A DNA stretch of 64,000 nucleotides from Calvatia gigantea (GCA_025093985.1 JACAAK010000004.1:310001-374000), one strand, 5' to 3'. Shown: positions 43,589 through 54,946, counted from the first letter of the stretch. The notes: generated by a model not told the origin, from the letters alone. A program made the numbers and translations.

Positions 43589-45635
43589 TCATCGAGCATA
43601 CGGATGGAAGTTATGTTGGCCTCTCTGACCTGACCTCTGCGGGCCAACACTTGCATTCCCAGGCATACCTCCAGCCGGTCCAGTAGGACCTCCTCTCGGC
43701 CCTCTCGGGATATTACCACCCATCCCGCCCTGCATCATACCCCGGCCCATCCCACCCATCGCAGGTCCACCCATCTGACCTACACCCGGCATCCCACCGC
43801 CCATGCCCATGCCCATGCCCATACCCATTCCTGGACGCATCCCCCCACCAAAGCCAGGCGCACCACCCATAGCACCCATCATAGGATTCATACCACCCGC
43901 CATACCACCCATCATGGCAGGGTTCATACCACCACCAGCCATCTGCATCATCCGTGTGTAAAGAGCGGCGAGCGCTTGTGGGTCGAAGGGCGCCTGACCG
44001 GTACCAGCTGCACTAGTGCCACTGACACCAGCGTTGAAGTTATTTTGCTGGCCACCAAACCGGTTCTGTCCGCCCTGTTGATAGGCGTTGCCTTGCTCCT
44101 GAGCGCCATCTTCTTGGAATTGATTGTCACGTTGGTAGCGGGGTTGAGCGAGTTTCACGTCGATCTGTGATGTTTTTGAGTGTCAGCGGTTGTTGAAAAT
44201 CATACACTTTTTGCGGGACACATACCAGTTTACCGTCGATCTCGAGGTTTCCGAAACCAAGGAACGGTGTAACGTCGGTGTTCTCAAAGGAGACGAATCC
44301 GAAAACCTTTGCTCCTGCCCGTCTCACGGTCCAACATAACTGTGGAGTCAATCACCTTGCCAAATTGCGTAAAAAATTCGCGCATAGATTCTGAAGTGAC
44401 GCTGCCTGGCAGGCCGCCGATGAAAAGCTTAGTCGCCCGTTGGTGCTCTTGTCGAGGAATAGCACGCTTAGGGTCGATCTATGAATGGTAAATAAGCCAT
44501 GCCCTACGTTGAGATAATCGAAACTACGGACAATCTTGCCGTCAAGTACGTGCTCTCGTACCATAACAGCATTGACGCTGGCTGGATCTTCAAAGGTTAA
44601 GAAGGCGAAGCACCGAGAACGACCAGCGGCATCTCTCATGATAGTACAAGCATCGACTTTGCCAAACTGAGTGAAGTAATCTCTGAGAGTATCTACGAAA
44701 AAAAGACCATCAAAGTACGCTCACGAGAGAGTAGAATCGTATATGTACCATCTGTAGTATCCCAATTAAGACCCCCAATAAACATCTTCCTGAGGAATTC
44801 GAGAGGATTTGACGAGTAAGAAGTGGCGGTTGGGAGAAAAGATGGAGGACATGGGGAGGAAAAAATTGCTATTAGTATGGATAGGCTAAAAAAACAGGCG
44901 AGTTATGACAAGGAAAGAGAGATGGAAGACTCTACTGTTGTGCCTGTGGATAGCCTAGCTTATCGGTATCGGAGGAATAGCCTAGCCTAGCCTGGACGTA
45001 ACATAGGCAGCAGATGTGCTAGAGCTAGCTTAGACGACGACGCGACCGACTACACAAGTCTTCTATCGATGAAAGTCACGCTGGCCCAAGCCAGATGTGT
45101 TCCCGAGCGCCCAACAGTAGGATATCCTGGATACGTAGGGGTGTGCGCAAGAAGCGGTACCCTTGTTTTAGTGACACGAAGGAACTGTAACTCTTACCCT
45201 TCATCTTTCATCTCCGATGGCCGTACAGACCGTTCTGTGACCGGGATGCTCTGGCTACGCGAATGTTGCGTGTAGTCCTGGGGTTGTGGCTGTTCATACG
45301 TAGGGATTTGCTGTGGAGCCGCTTGGGTATACGTTGAAGACACCGGTTTTGCAACGGCAGAAGGGGTGGGAGTTGTATACGTCGGGATCTGGGACCTAGC
45401 TTGAGGTTCCTGTGCTGTTTTCTGGGGTGGTGGGGTCTGTGCTCTCTCGACAGGTTTTGTAGTCTGGGTCGTTGTCTCTGTTGCAACTAATTCCTGTTGT
45501 TCCGGCTCGTCGTGGAAATCTTCGTTCAGTTCGACTTCATCGTTGCCGTAGAGGTCTATTGAGTTGGTTTTAGAATGATACTAGGTGCATATATGCGCAC
45601 GTACCTCCGTACAAGTCAGCGTCGAGGTCGGACAT
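43589..45635 (-). CDS. HRP1: Hrp1/Nab4-like two-RRM RNA-binding protein (one-base frameshift in RRM2)
   Basis: In yeast Hrp1 is cleavage factor IB, binding the UA-rich efficiency element and contacting Rna14/Rna15; the role here is by homology. Six exons: 45605-45635, 45198-45555, 44749-44789, 44532-44692, 44226-44478 and 43589-44164. The N-terminal 130 residues are acidic then Pro/Gln/Thr-rich. RRM1 has RNP2 KMFIGGLNWDTTD and RNP1 SRCFAFLTF. RRM2 has KLFIGGLPGSVTSESMREFF and KGFGFVSFEN. The C-terminal 192 residues are Gly/Met-rich and end HNFHPYAR. Exon 5 is 253 nt where phase demands 252: a run of four T (aaaa at 44301-44304 on the plus strand) has one extra base in RNP1 of RRM2. Without it the protein is 472 residues. 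Intron 2 is 408 nt, against ~50 for the others. Convergent with the GH85 gene. Confidence 0.85.
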
Positions 45636-46201
45636 GGTCGTGGTTCCCGCGAGAAAAAGTTTACGCCAGCTCCAGTGTGACTCAGGCTGTGTTGTATCAC
45701 GCGTTGTCACGTATCACGGAAGATCACGGCTTCGTAACAGAACAGGTTCTGTCGCTTTCGGGAATGGAACGGAAAACTTACAAGTACCAGGTATGAAGCT
45801 CTCTCTTTGCGGATACACGTGCAACAGAAAAGATAAGAACTATGGAAGAATTTGGGCGGCGAAATCACCTGTTTCAGGAAATTATAAGCAATAAATCTTT
45901 CAAAATTTGGCGCCGGGAATTGATCAGGAATCGGTATTAATCAATCGTTGAGCGCCGAGTCAAATACCACATTCAATTAAACCGCAACATAGCCAAGGTT
46001 TGCTGTCTGGGAGCTCTGCGAGGGTACGAACATTCAAGCTTACTAAGAATTTGGCATTCAAAGTCAACGACGAAGAGGATCTGGACTGTTTTGGAGCAGC
46101 CCTGGGACCCGGGTCGAGTCAGAATTTCGATCAAATGCATTTTCTTCGGAGCACCGTTCCGTCTCCGCGACTAATCCATTCACAACTTCCCAACTCCCAA
46201 G
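45636..46201. promoter_or_regulatory. Divergent promoter region HRP1 / SNO
   Basis: The two genes are transcribed away from each other across this ~560-bp gap. A plus-strand open stretch at 46000-46251 is not conserved-looking except where it overlaps the first SNO exon. No specific motif can be assigned. Confidence 0.4.
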
Positions 46202-47127
46202 ATGATTCATCCGAAGGTCGAGGCAAATCTCTCTATTGGCATTCTAGGTGAGGAGCATCCTTTCAACACTACCAGCAAACTATTCATAAGCGAACAGCGC
46301 TCCAAGGCGCCTTTGTTGAGCACCAGACAGCGCTGCAAAGTCTTCCATTACAGAACAGGATAGATGTAGTTCTCGTCCGCACTGCAGAAGAACTTGCAAA
46401 ATGCGATGCCTTGATTATACCAGGCGGAGGTGCGTCCCGACAAATGTGAGAACTTCAACCGGGTAAACTCACTTATCCGATAGAATCAACCACGATAGCC
46501 TTGCTCGCACGAGTATCAGGTCTCATGCAACCTCTGCGGGAATTCGTGAAAGTTAAACCTGTGTGGGGGACATGTGCTGGGGCAATTCTGCTTGCGCAAA
46601 GTGTGCAAGGTGCGAAGAAAGGTGGACAAGAGCTATTGGGCGGGATGTCAATCACAATTGCGCGGAATGGTTGGGGATCTCAGGTGCGCCTCAGTCGTTC
46701 CTGTTTATTAACGATGGTCCTCATTGTTTCTCCCAGGTTGAGTCGTTTGAAGCCGATCTTGAAATGGCGGGAATGAGGGACCCAGAGTGCCCGTACACTG
46801 GAATCTTTATCCGTGCACCGGTATGCTGCCTAATCTTCAATTTTCGCTCGACCGTGCCAACCAATTTGTTTGCAGGTTGTGCTTACTCTCGAACAAACTC
46901 CAGATGATCCACCCATTCAAGTCGTCTCTCGACTTTCCCCATCATTACTACCCGAAGCCCTTCAATCAACAAACTCCACCGATGAACCCCAAACCTATGT
47001 GGCCCTGCGCCAAGGGCCCCATTTCATTACGACATTCCACCCAGAACTAACCCGGGACTACCGCTTTCACGAATATTTCGTTAAGGAATGTGTGATTCCT
47101 TCGTTATCCCCACCATATCCTCAATGA
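46202..47127 (+). CDS. SNO1: Pyridoxal 5'-phosphate synthase glutaminase subunit (PdxT/SNO)
   Basis: Hydrolyses glutamine and channels ammonia to the PdxS/SNZ partner for vitamin B6 synthesis. Five exons in phase: 46202-46247, 46298-46429, 46484-46683, 46737-46820 and 46876-47127, giving 237 residues, normal for fungal SNO. Visible motifs: IGIL|ALQGAFVEHQTAL at the start, IIPGGESTTIALL, the nucleophile loop VWGTCAGAILLAQ with Cys, NGWGSQVESFEADLEMAG, FIRAPVVLTL, and the C-terminal catalytic dyad in FITTFHPELTRD (His and Glu). All catalytic residues are present and the frame is intact. The start at 46202 was chosen because IGIL begins only a few residues later, as in the family. Confidence 0.94.
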
Positions 47128-48991
47128 ACCATCTGGAACCTCTGTGTGCCATATGGCACGAGTGTGTGAAGAATGGGAATAGAGCTTAGAACAAATTTGC
47201 ATGGGAACGTTATCTTATTTTAGATATGTATGTTTGTTACATACCCGCAACGAGATTTCGCTGATCTGATCTGAACCTCACAAGCCTCGTGTTTATAAAA
47301 TAGAATACCATGTCCATGCATTTCATTTGACCACGCGGCGGGCCCGATGCGAACCACGAGGAAGGGACCTCAAGCCTGCGCAAGCATGTCCCCTTGCGAC
47401 AATCAGGCTCCAGATTTCGATTCGTCTCTTTCTAATCAAAAATCTTGGTAGAGTCCGACTGATGCTTTCATGTTATAGACTTGTTGGTAACATCCAGTCA
47501 AGGGGGTCGACTCAACCTCATCGTAACATCCCCGATACCTTTACCACACTCTTTTAGGTGTCTCAAACCTCGATCTCAACCACATCGATATATTATGAAA
47601 GTGCCAATGACGAAGGATAAAACAGTATGGACAAGCTAATGCGTATATCTCTCTACGTTTCATGTGGGGCCGATATCGCCTCAGAGGACATCCCTTGTGT
47701 AGCTTGCCGCTTCAACCACTGATGACATCCAGACACAAACCAAGGCCAACTCTCTGCCATCACATTCGGTTGAGCGCATTTTGTATAGGAGGCTAAACGA
47801 AGTGCGTTCATCCCACGGTTAATGGTACCCCCTTGGCGCATGTAACACTGAAACTCTGGGTCCCTTTTGTCTATGCTCGTGAGAGTTGCACGACCCCCTG
47901 CACATCCGACGCTTGGCGGGGCTAAACTTTGTATCTCGCTTTCGAATGCTGACTTGGTTGTTGGAGAGAATCAGACACAGTTCGGTCTGTAGTATGCACT
48001 AAAACATATAACATGCGAGTTTTCCTGGTGTGGTCAATCGAGGCGGGTATGAAATCCGTACTTGCAAACCGATATTTATGAGAGTGACAAGACAAGGTCT
48101 CGGAGTTTCGCCTCGGATAAATTTGGGTCTGTGGTTCTTTTAGGGTCTGGCCCATCTGGTCAGCGATTGGAGGGCATCAGGGACAAGCTCTGATTCATGC
48201 AAAAGACCTTGAGCAACTCTGAGGCGTCTTCTGGCTAAACCTCTGTGGCACAGGGAAGAGAGGACCTCAGAATTCTAAGTTGTTCCGGTACTCGTAATTA
48301 TTGAACTGTCTACTGTGTAGAACAACCTGTGTCGTCGTTGGTATACTATGTCTGTGAATATCAACATAATTCACGGTACAGCCTAATTACGACCGGTAAA
48401 GATCCCTAACTTACAGATGCGAAGAGGTGGGCACGGACTTCCGGCATCCCTGACGTGGCAAACCCTGTGTCGATGCTGACATCACTGCACTTTACTTATT
48501 CTCAACTGACACAAGCGCCCAATGCTGCGGTGGGTGATTAGAGACATCCTGCTAGCAAACATCTGACCCAGAAAGCTTCAATTGTCAACATTTCCCCACA
48601 CCCCACTCACGGTGCGAGGCGTGTCCAAGCTTTGTCCGTGCCAGGAAAAACACAGAACACCACCGTTCCCACGCCCCCTCCCATCATTCCCCCCAAAATA
48701 ACCGATCGATTTCTCAAGTAGAACCCTATTTTTGGAATGTATATCTAGAGATGTCTGGACGACACGTCGTCTTTTTGCCGGAGGTGAGCATACGGGAAGT
48801 GGTCTGTGTCTATTACCGAAAAGATAAGCGGTCACACGCTCACAATCAACCGATTCATAGAAGGTTCAGTATTGCCAGCGTATGATAAAAGGGTCCAACC
48901 AGCGAGAACGTGCATCGGGTTTCCCTCTCCCACGTCCCCCGTCTCTTTATCCCTCACAACCTCAGCGACGGCTTTGGGTCTGTGAGCAACC
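47128..48991. other. Long intergenic region without a supported gene
   Basis: 1.86 kb with only short open stretches. A minus-strand stretch at 47653-47841 (with CAQPNVMAESWPWFVSGCHQ) is coding-like but has no neighbours in phase. Promoter of the carboxypeptidase gene is expected at the right end. Confidence 0.35.
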
Positions 48992-51296
48992 ATGTTCTCA
49001 GCACTCCTACCCCTCCTCTTTGCCGTGGTCCTTCTCTCAAATTCGGCGGTTGATGCGAGGCAGGTTAGGAAAGATGAATTACGAGCGAGGCAACTGGAGG
49101 CTGCGAAGAGGTGGAATGTTCCGCTTGGGCGAAGGGAAGGGGCTGGAGCAATTAAGAACATCACATTCAGTAACCCGAGGGCGTCTGGTAAATACTTCGG
49201 CTTCTATCTCTTTGGTGTATGGCGCTGACAAGTAAAACGACGTTCATTAGAATTCTTCGTTGATGGAACAACAATACCTGAGGTAGACTTCGACGTCGGA
49301 CCGAGCTGGGCCGGATTGTTACCCATAAGTGGGAAACCGAATGAAGAGCGCAAAGTGGGACTAGTTGATACTCATGATATGATCCTCAAAATTGACAACA
49401 ATCTCATTAGCTCTTCTTCTGGTTCTTCCCTCCTGGGCCACAAGGAAGCGCTGATGACCTTATTTTCTGGACGAACGGCGGACCGGGTTGTTCATCTTTA
49501 GAAGGATTTATGCAAGAGAACGGCGTGAGTTCCTCTTTGTGTACTGTTTGACTCGATACCTGGGACTCAATGGAAGATTAAAGCCAATTTCGTGGGGCTA
49601 TGGGCAAGCAAAGCCGACACAAAACGAGTTTAGCTGGACCAACCTTTCCAGTATCCTATGGGTCGAACAACCCGTCGGAACAGGATTCTCACAGGGGAAG
49701 CCCAATATTAAGGTAAGTGCTCTCGGTTTATCCAATATCCCGGCAGTCAAATTGACACGATCACAACATCATAACAGAATGAGGACGATCTTGCAGCACA
49801 ACTCGTTGGATTCCTCCAACAATTTTTGGAAGTGTTTTCGGAGTTGAAAGGCAAGAAGTTCTATCTGAGTGGCGAAAGTGTGCGTATCCATCTGTTGTCT
49901 CTTTGGATTTTTCTGCAGAACTAATTCGTTGTGTGTGAAGTACGCTGGGACATATGTTCCCTGTGGGTGTCATCCTTCAATTCCTGCAGTCTACATGATT
50001 GAACGCGTTCACAGATATCGCCAACCATATTTATGAACATCCTAAGGATTTGGCTTTGGATCTCCAGGGTATATGGATTGCTGACCGTGCGTCGCATTCA
50101 GCGTTTAAGGAAACACGATATTAACCCAAAGGTCTTTCAGCGTCGCTCTCATGGGACGTTGTCCAAGAACAAATTCCCGCAGTCGATTTCGTCCACAAAT
50201 ATGAACACGTCTTCGCACTCAAGCAAGTCTCGCCGCTGATCTTCAATCTCTATTCTTTATTCTAACTCGTACTTATTTTCCAGTCAAACCGTTATGAAAC
50301 AACTCGATGCCATCGCCGAACGTTGCAACTACGCCGGCTACATGGACAAATTCGTCACATACCCGCCAAACGGACTACTCCCACTCCCTGGAAAATCGAC
50401 GTTCGCGGATAAAGGATGCGACGTATGGGACATGATCTTCGACGCGGCGCTTACGGTCAACCCCGCCTTCAACATTTACCGCATCTTCGACACTTTCCCG
50501 ATTCTCTGGGACGTTCTTGGTTTCCCGTGAGTCCTAGAGCCACACCAATAACTGCACATGAGGTTGACGAAACGATACCTCATCCAGGGGATCCTTCGAA
50601 CAGGTTCAGACGCCTATCTACTTTGATAGGGACGACGTTAAGAAGGCGATTCATGCTCCTGATGTACCTTGGGCTGAATGCTCGAATATCGATGTATTCC
50701 CAAGTGGAGATAAGAGCTTGCCTTCTGCTCTCAGCGTTCTGCCGAACGTGATTCAGAAGAGCAACCGAACCGTGATCGTACACGGTTTAGCCGACTTCAT
50801 TCTCATCGCTGAAGGGTAAGCAATGGAGTTTCTACAGCCGTAATTACGCTTTACTGACTTGTATATCGCCAGAACGAGGATTGTTCTCCAAAAGTGAGTT
50901 GTTTCGTATGTCCCTGAGGTTATGGCGCTAAGACTTGATGGGGTTGCTTTCGTGGAAAAGTATGACTTGTGAGTAAATTCCTCTGCGTCTTCTCACACGT
51001 GGAGTCGACTGAACCCGCGGTATTTTCTCAGGGAACGGCAAACAAGGTTTCCAGACCCCAATTCAAACTGACAGCTTCATTGTCGACGGTGTTGGTGCGC
51101 TGGGAAACACGCATGAAGAACGGGGCTTGACTTACGTTGAAGTTGCACTTAGCGGTCACATGTAAGCTCCTCACGGCGTTCAGAGGGCAAAAGATAGATA
51201 GAAGCTGACATGTGATGAAATAGGGTACCGCAATTCTCACCTCGGGCTGCGTTCCAAACGATGCAGTATTTGATGGGTTTCAGGCAGAAGCTTTGA
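48992..51296 (+). CDS. Secreted serine carboxypeptidase (S10 family)
   Basis: Exopeptidase releasing C-terminal residues, secreted or vacuolar. A signal peptide is clear ([20 protein letters not shown], cleavage near DA). Fourteen exons in phase: 48992-49187, 49251-49354, 49411-49524, 49584-49712, 49778-49879, 49941-49962, 50015-50086, 50141-50222, 50284-50526, 50588-50815, 50873-50893, 50961-50968, 51032-51161 and 51224-51296, total 507 residues. S10 hallmarks: [35 protein letters not shown], nucleophile GESYAGTYVPYIA (Ser at exon 5/6 junction), [12 protein letters not shown] (Asp) and SGHMVPQFSP (His). The exon at 50961-50968 is only 8 nt, completing NMTW. The intron after 50222 uses a GC donor (gcaagt). 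Neighbouring exons of 21 and 22 nt make automatic prediction likely to fail here. Confidence 0.94.
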
Positions 51297-51623
51297 TATG
51301 ACGCACGACCTGTAATGTACGAATAGTTGCAATGGTTTTATCCCATTACGCCTTGGATATGTGGAGCAAGACTTGTGTCGATTCTCTGGAGGGCTAGAGG
51401 GAACGCTGTGAAAATGTGCCCCGCACAACGACATCAGTTGGCAATAAGACGCAATCTTGCACATTTCAGTGTACCCCCAGCGCCCAATCTTAGCTCACAT
51501 ATACTTACGACCAGCACTTGTGTGAAGGAAACCTCGGAAACAACAAAAGGTAATTTCCAAATGGGGATAAGCACCTGAATCAAACACCATTAACACATCT
51601 AATCTCCTACAAAATTTCCTCCC

Positions 51624-52204
51624 ATGCCGGACCAACCTCCAACACCACAGGCTATCCTCTTTGCGCGCGGGGTGATTGCTTGTCTCTCAGTATGGTCCAC
51701 CCTCCGTATCGCTATCCAAGAATCCTGGGGTGGACCCGATGCGAAACAAAAACCCACATGGATCGCATCCATCATCGTCGACGCTTTCCAGGACGCTGTT
51801 GAATCGGGAGCGGAGCTAGCCAGACGAGCAATACATTGAAGAAATGTTACTCCAAATTATGGAAGACGAGTTTGAGGCGGTTTTGGAAGATGACAGCGCC
51901 GCGGGTGTTGCGAAGGATGTTGTGAGGATGTGGACGGAGACGAGGGAGGGGAAGGGAGGATACAGTGAGGAGGTTTGAGGAGTTGTCGGAGAGGGTTAAG
52001 GGAAAGAGAATTGATGTGAAAGAAAATGTTGCGAGCGACGATGACGAAGATTGGGAGGATGAAGAAGATGAGGAGGGTCATACCGAGGATCATGATGTCC
52101 CTCAGCTTCTGGATCACGGAGCGTCCTCATCGGCGAACAATGAGCCAGAGGTGGACGAGGATGGATTCACATTGGTCAAAGGCAGAGGAAAGGGCCAAAG
52201 GTAA
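51624..52204 (+). CDS. TSR2: Pre-rRNA-processing protein TSR2 (two single-base frameshifts)
   Basis: In yeast Tsr2 is an escortin/chaperone for ribosomal protein eS26 and is needed for 20S pre-rRNA maturation. Single exon. The N-terminus reads FARGVIACLSVWSTLRIAIQ and ESWGGPDAKQKPTWIASIIV. The middle reads EEMLLQIMEDEFEAVLEDDS and AKDVVRMW, then FEELSERVKGKRIDV, an acidic run, and the terminal DEDGFTLVKGRGKGQR, matching the family from end to end. The frame shifts after GAELA (extra A near 51822 in gccagacgag) and again after EGKG (extra G near 51959). The span is 581 nt; minus two bases it is 579, or 192 residues plus stop. As written it ends prematurely. TSR2 is normally a single-copy important gene, so consensus error is the simplest explanation. 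Confidence 0.9.
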
Positions 52205-52565
52205 TATGTTCAGTCCGTCTGTCGGAATTGCTCAGTGATACTTTTGCAGGCACGGTCACAGTTAAAATCATAAAATAATGCATATTACCCGCTTTTGTTT
52301 AGACCAGTCCGAACGTTCTCCGATTGAAAAAGGAGTTAATTGCAAACTTTCAAACTAACCAAAACGATCCAAATACCTGCTCAAGTACTCCGCAAAATGC
52401 CAGGGGCTACTGCTGTTCCAAGTCGGCTCTGACGCGAGAGACCGAGAGACCCCTAGACAGCATTGGATCGGCGACTTCGCAGCCACCACATCCGTCATTG
52501 CGCCTCTTGGGACTTGACTCCACTCGGCGCATTAAGTACTTTTGTCCCAGCCGCCTGACACGCTC
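52205..52565. other. Intergenic
   Basis: TSR2 3' flank; nothing supported. A plus-strand open stretch continues into the NACHT copy 1 region without known motifs. Confidence 0.35.
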
Positions 52566-52619
52566 GCAATGGTTGTCGCAGTTGTGTGATGGCCACACGA
52601 CCGTGCTTTCCACCACATT

Positions 52620-53510
52620 CCACCTTACGATTCACGTGTACACCGATGCTTTGTTTCATCGTCTTGTTCGCCGCCTCAAGCGCTCCAGACCCAACAATTC
52701 GATGAATCTCCCAGAATACTAATAGAATACAAAGAGGTGAGCTTGTATTGCGCGTCTCAAGCCAGCGCTTAAAGCCGGGCCTATGGCTTTCAGGTCCACA
52801 GAAATCGAACGGCAATGGATATGAATCTGGAGACCGATCTGGAGCTCTTTCACACTGCTGATGGTGGTTTTGCCATTGCAAACTTAGAGGACAACATTCT
52901 TACTGCATCTTGGGACTAGTATTTAATAATTCACGTGAGTACGGAATTCTCCTAGACCTGAGCTGGGTTTCGGATTATAACAAAAAATTTGCCGAACGAG
53001 AGTGTTGGTGGGCTTGCTGTGAGGTGGTTGAGTGGGACGAAACTCTTCTTTCCCAAATTCGAAACTTTGGCTTCAGGCACATCCGAATGCACAACCTTTC
53101 TCCCAATTGGCGCGAATTTGTTAACAAATTGTGGAAGGTGTTGAAACCGCTGGTGTCGTCCCAACGTCCCTTGTTGACACTCCCTTGATTTTACACAATT
53201 ATTTGGGTGACTTTATCCGTGCAGGACCCCATAGTGAGGTTGATCTCCAACTGCTGGAATACATGGAATCTGCGATCAAGTCGTTGTGGAGTAGTAGGCC
53301 TGCTAGGTTTCCGCTAGAGTTGGCACGTCACCTTTCTCATCTCGACCCGCAGCTGTTTTCTCAAACCTTGATCAGAGAGATGATTGTCGTGGGGGAAGTT
53401 ACTTCCCGCTTGGAGATGGTTCGAAGGCCATCGTGTGTTGGACTGCTGGTTTTGTGTTTCCTGCGTTTGGCAAATTAAATTATGACAAGGCAGCGTCGAA
53501 GGAGCAGATT
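52620..53510 (+). pseudogene. NACHT-family copy 1, entire NTPase core deleted
   Basis: The short first exon is present (DALFHRLVRRLKRSRPNNSM; intact copy DLFYRFVRRLKRSRHQSPNE), but its start codon position reads acg. Sequence then jumps at about 52835 from the second exon directly to ETDLELFHTADGG, the end of the NACHT exon, so about 440 residues including Walker A and B are gone. The following C-terminal exon is well preserved (FAERECWWACCEVVEWDETL, then NWREFVNKLWK), as are later exons to about 53510 (EVDLQLLEYMESAIKSLW and SKAIVCWTAGF). This is a clean internal deletion retaining both ends of the protein. Confidence 0.75.
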
Positions 53511-53923
53511 TCCGTCTATCATACATGGCTTGTGATTAACGCCCCTCTCTTCGCTGCCGTTCATTAACAATCATCTTTTCGCCTTCAAGGTAAAGAATAG
53601 GATATGTCGTTAAATCTTGACTCGAGGCACAGTGAGCATCGCCCGGGCTCCGAGAATTCAGAACGATGGCGATGGGTTTAAAAGAGTTGTTGGTGGGTGA
53701 GTTCCTTTGAGGTCTGAGAGGAGGGAAGACAGGAGAGAAGGTGAAATGTTAATGGTGTACCACCTTATTGTGCGACGCTCTCAGACTACCTCTGCGACCC
53801 TGCTTAATTACTTCCCAATCCTGTAAATTACCCACCCGGGCCTGCCCAACACTTCAATGTATATCTCAATGGTGCCAGCACAATACACATGAACACACGA
53901 ACAAGGTACAAGACCACTGATGC
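53511..53923. other. Intergenic
   Basis: No supported feature between NACHT copy 1 and the convergent hypothetical gene. Confidence 0.35.
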
Positions 53924-54946
53924 TCATGGTAAACGAACTAAACGAGCTAGGTCTTCGACTGCGTTACCACCACTCATGATGGCAGTCTCAGATGCATTAA
54001 TGGCATATTCAACAAAGCGAAGGACGAACTCGGCCCATTTAATGGCGGGTTCCACTGATACAGTGCCTTCATATTGAAGGAACCCCAGCAATGGGTCGTC
54101 AAGGTCGAGGTCATGAATCTAACCTGCCCATATTGTCAGAGACGGAGGTAGTGTGGGAAGCTAGGATTCAACAGACCTTGAAATACTTCGGGTCGAGACC
54201 TCCGCTGTAAGCCTCTGAGGGATTCGCCCCCTTTTCATTCTCGTTTAGTAGGGCACATAATTCCTCAACGTCGGAAACACCCTGGATGCAAGAATAGACC
54301 TCAGAGAGTGATAAGCCCCGGAAAGCCGGGTTGAATCGGTTGGATAAAACAAAATCCTTATCACTGAGCATGCGTCGAACAGGCGGGATGGTGTCTATGG
54401 CTTCTGTTAAAAGATGAATGAAAGTTAGAAGGTCGTGTTACGATAGACAAAACACACCTTCGAAATGACACACCAACATTGCAATGCGCTTCAACTCCGG
54501 CAAGGTGAACGCATCGTCTAGACCTCGCCTCACATAAACATGAAGAACGCCAAGTGGATTGGGCCTCCAATATGTGCGTTCATTGATGGCACTTAACACA
54601 AGGTGAATGTCATCCTTCCAATTGGCTCCGTCAGTCCCATAATAGACTGGGGAAATGAGGGTGATGGGGAAACGACTTGGGTGGGCCTCATCCTTGCTGC
54701 AGACTGAGCTGGCGTTTCTCGGAAGGTATAACCAACCGTGACATGCCATAAAGCGGGATGAGACTGGCCGGGTCTGGCTGGGATTGCTCTTACACCTGCT
54801 TCATTGATCACATCTGACAGGAGTTGGCACTGCCCGTTGAGAGTCCGAGGGACTGGGGCTGCATATTTGAGGGATGTTACGATTGCTTCAATCACGAAGA
54901 AAATGAGAGAGGCATGGGGGAGGTGTTGAATCTCGCTCCGTACCAC
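53924..54946 (-). CDS. Conserved hypothetical protein, copy 2 (5' truncated)
   Basis: Paralogue of 27630-28916 on the opposite strand. Exons: about 54593-54946 (LPHASLIFFVIEAIVTSLKY, with helix character), about 54470-54690 (SRFPITLISPVYYGTDGANW, INERTYWRPNPLGVLHVYVR, FTLPELKRIAMLVCH), 54168-54410 (PPVRRMLSDKDFVLSNRFNP, EELCALLNENEKGANPSEAY), and a last exon to 53924 (IKWAEFVLRFVEYAINASET, ending LVRLP). The hydrophobic first exon seen in copy 1 is absent: a probable LTR begins at about 55045. No domain recognised. The conserved tryptophans, prolines and exon layout between copies argue for a real protein family. Confidence 0.55.

Noticed and set aside
43790..43850. Short tandem repeat (cccatg units) as a minisatellite
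   Set aside because: It encodes the Gly-Met repeat of the HRP1 C-terminus and is part of the coding exon.
47653..47841. Possible minus-strand gene with CAQPNVMAESWPWFVSGCHQ
   Set aside because: Too short, no adjoining exon with compatible splice sites, and no recognisable family.
51624..52204. Programmed ribosomal frameshifting in TSR2
   Set aside because: Two shifts at non-slippery sites (gccagacgag, gggaggatac) with no known precedent in the family; insertion error is simpler.
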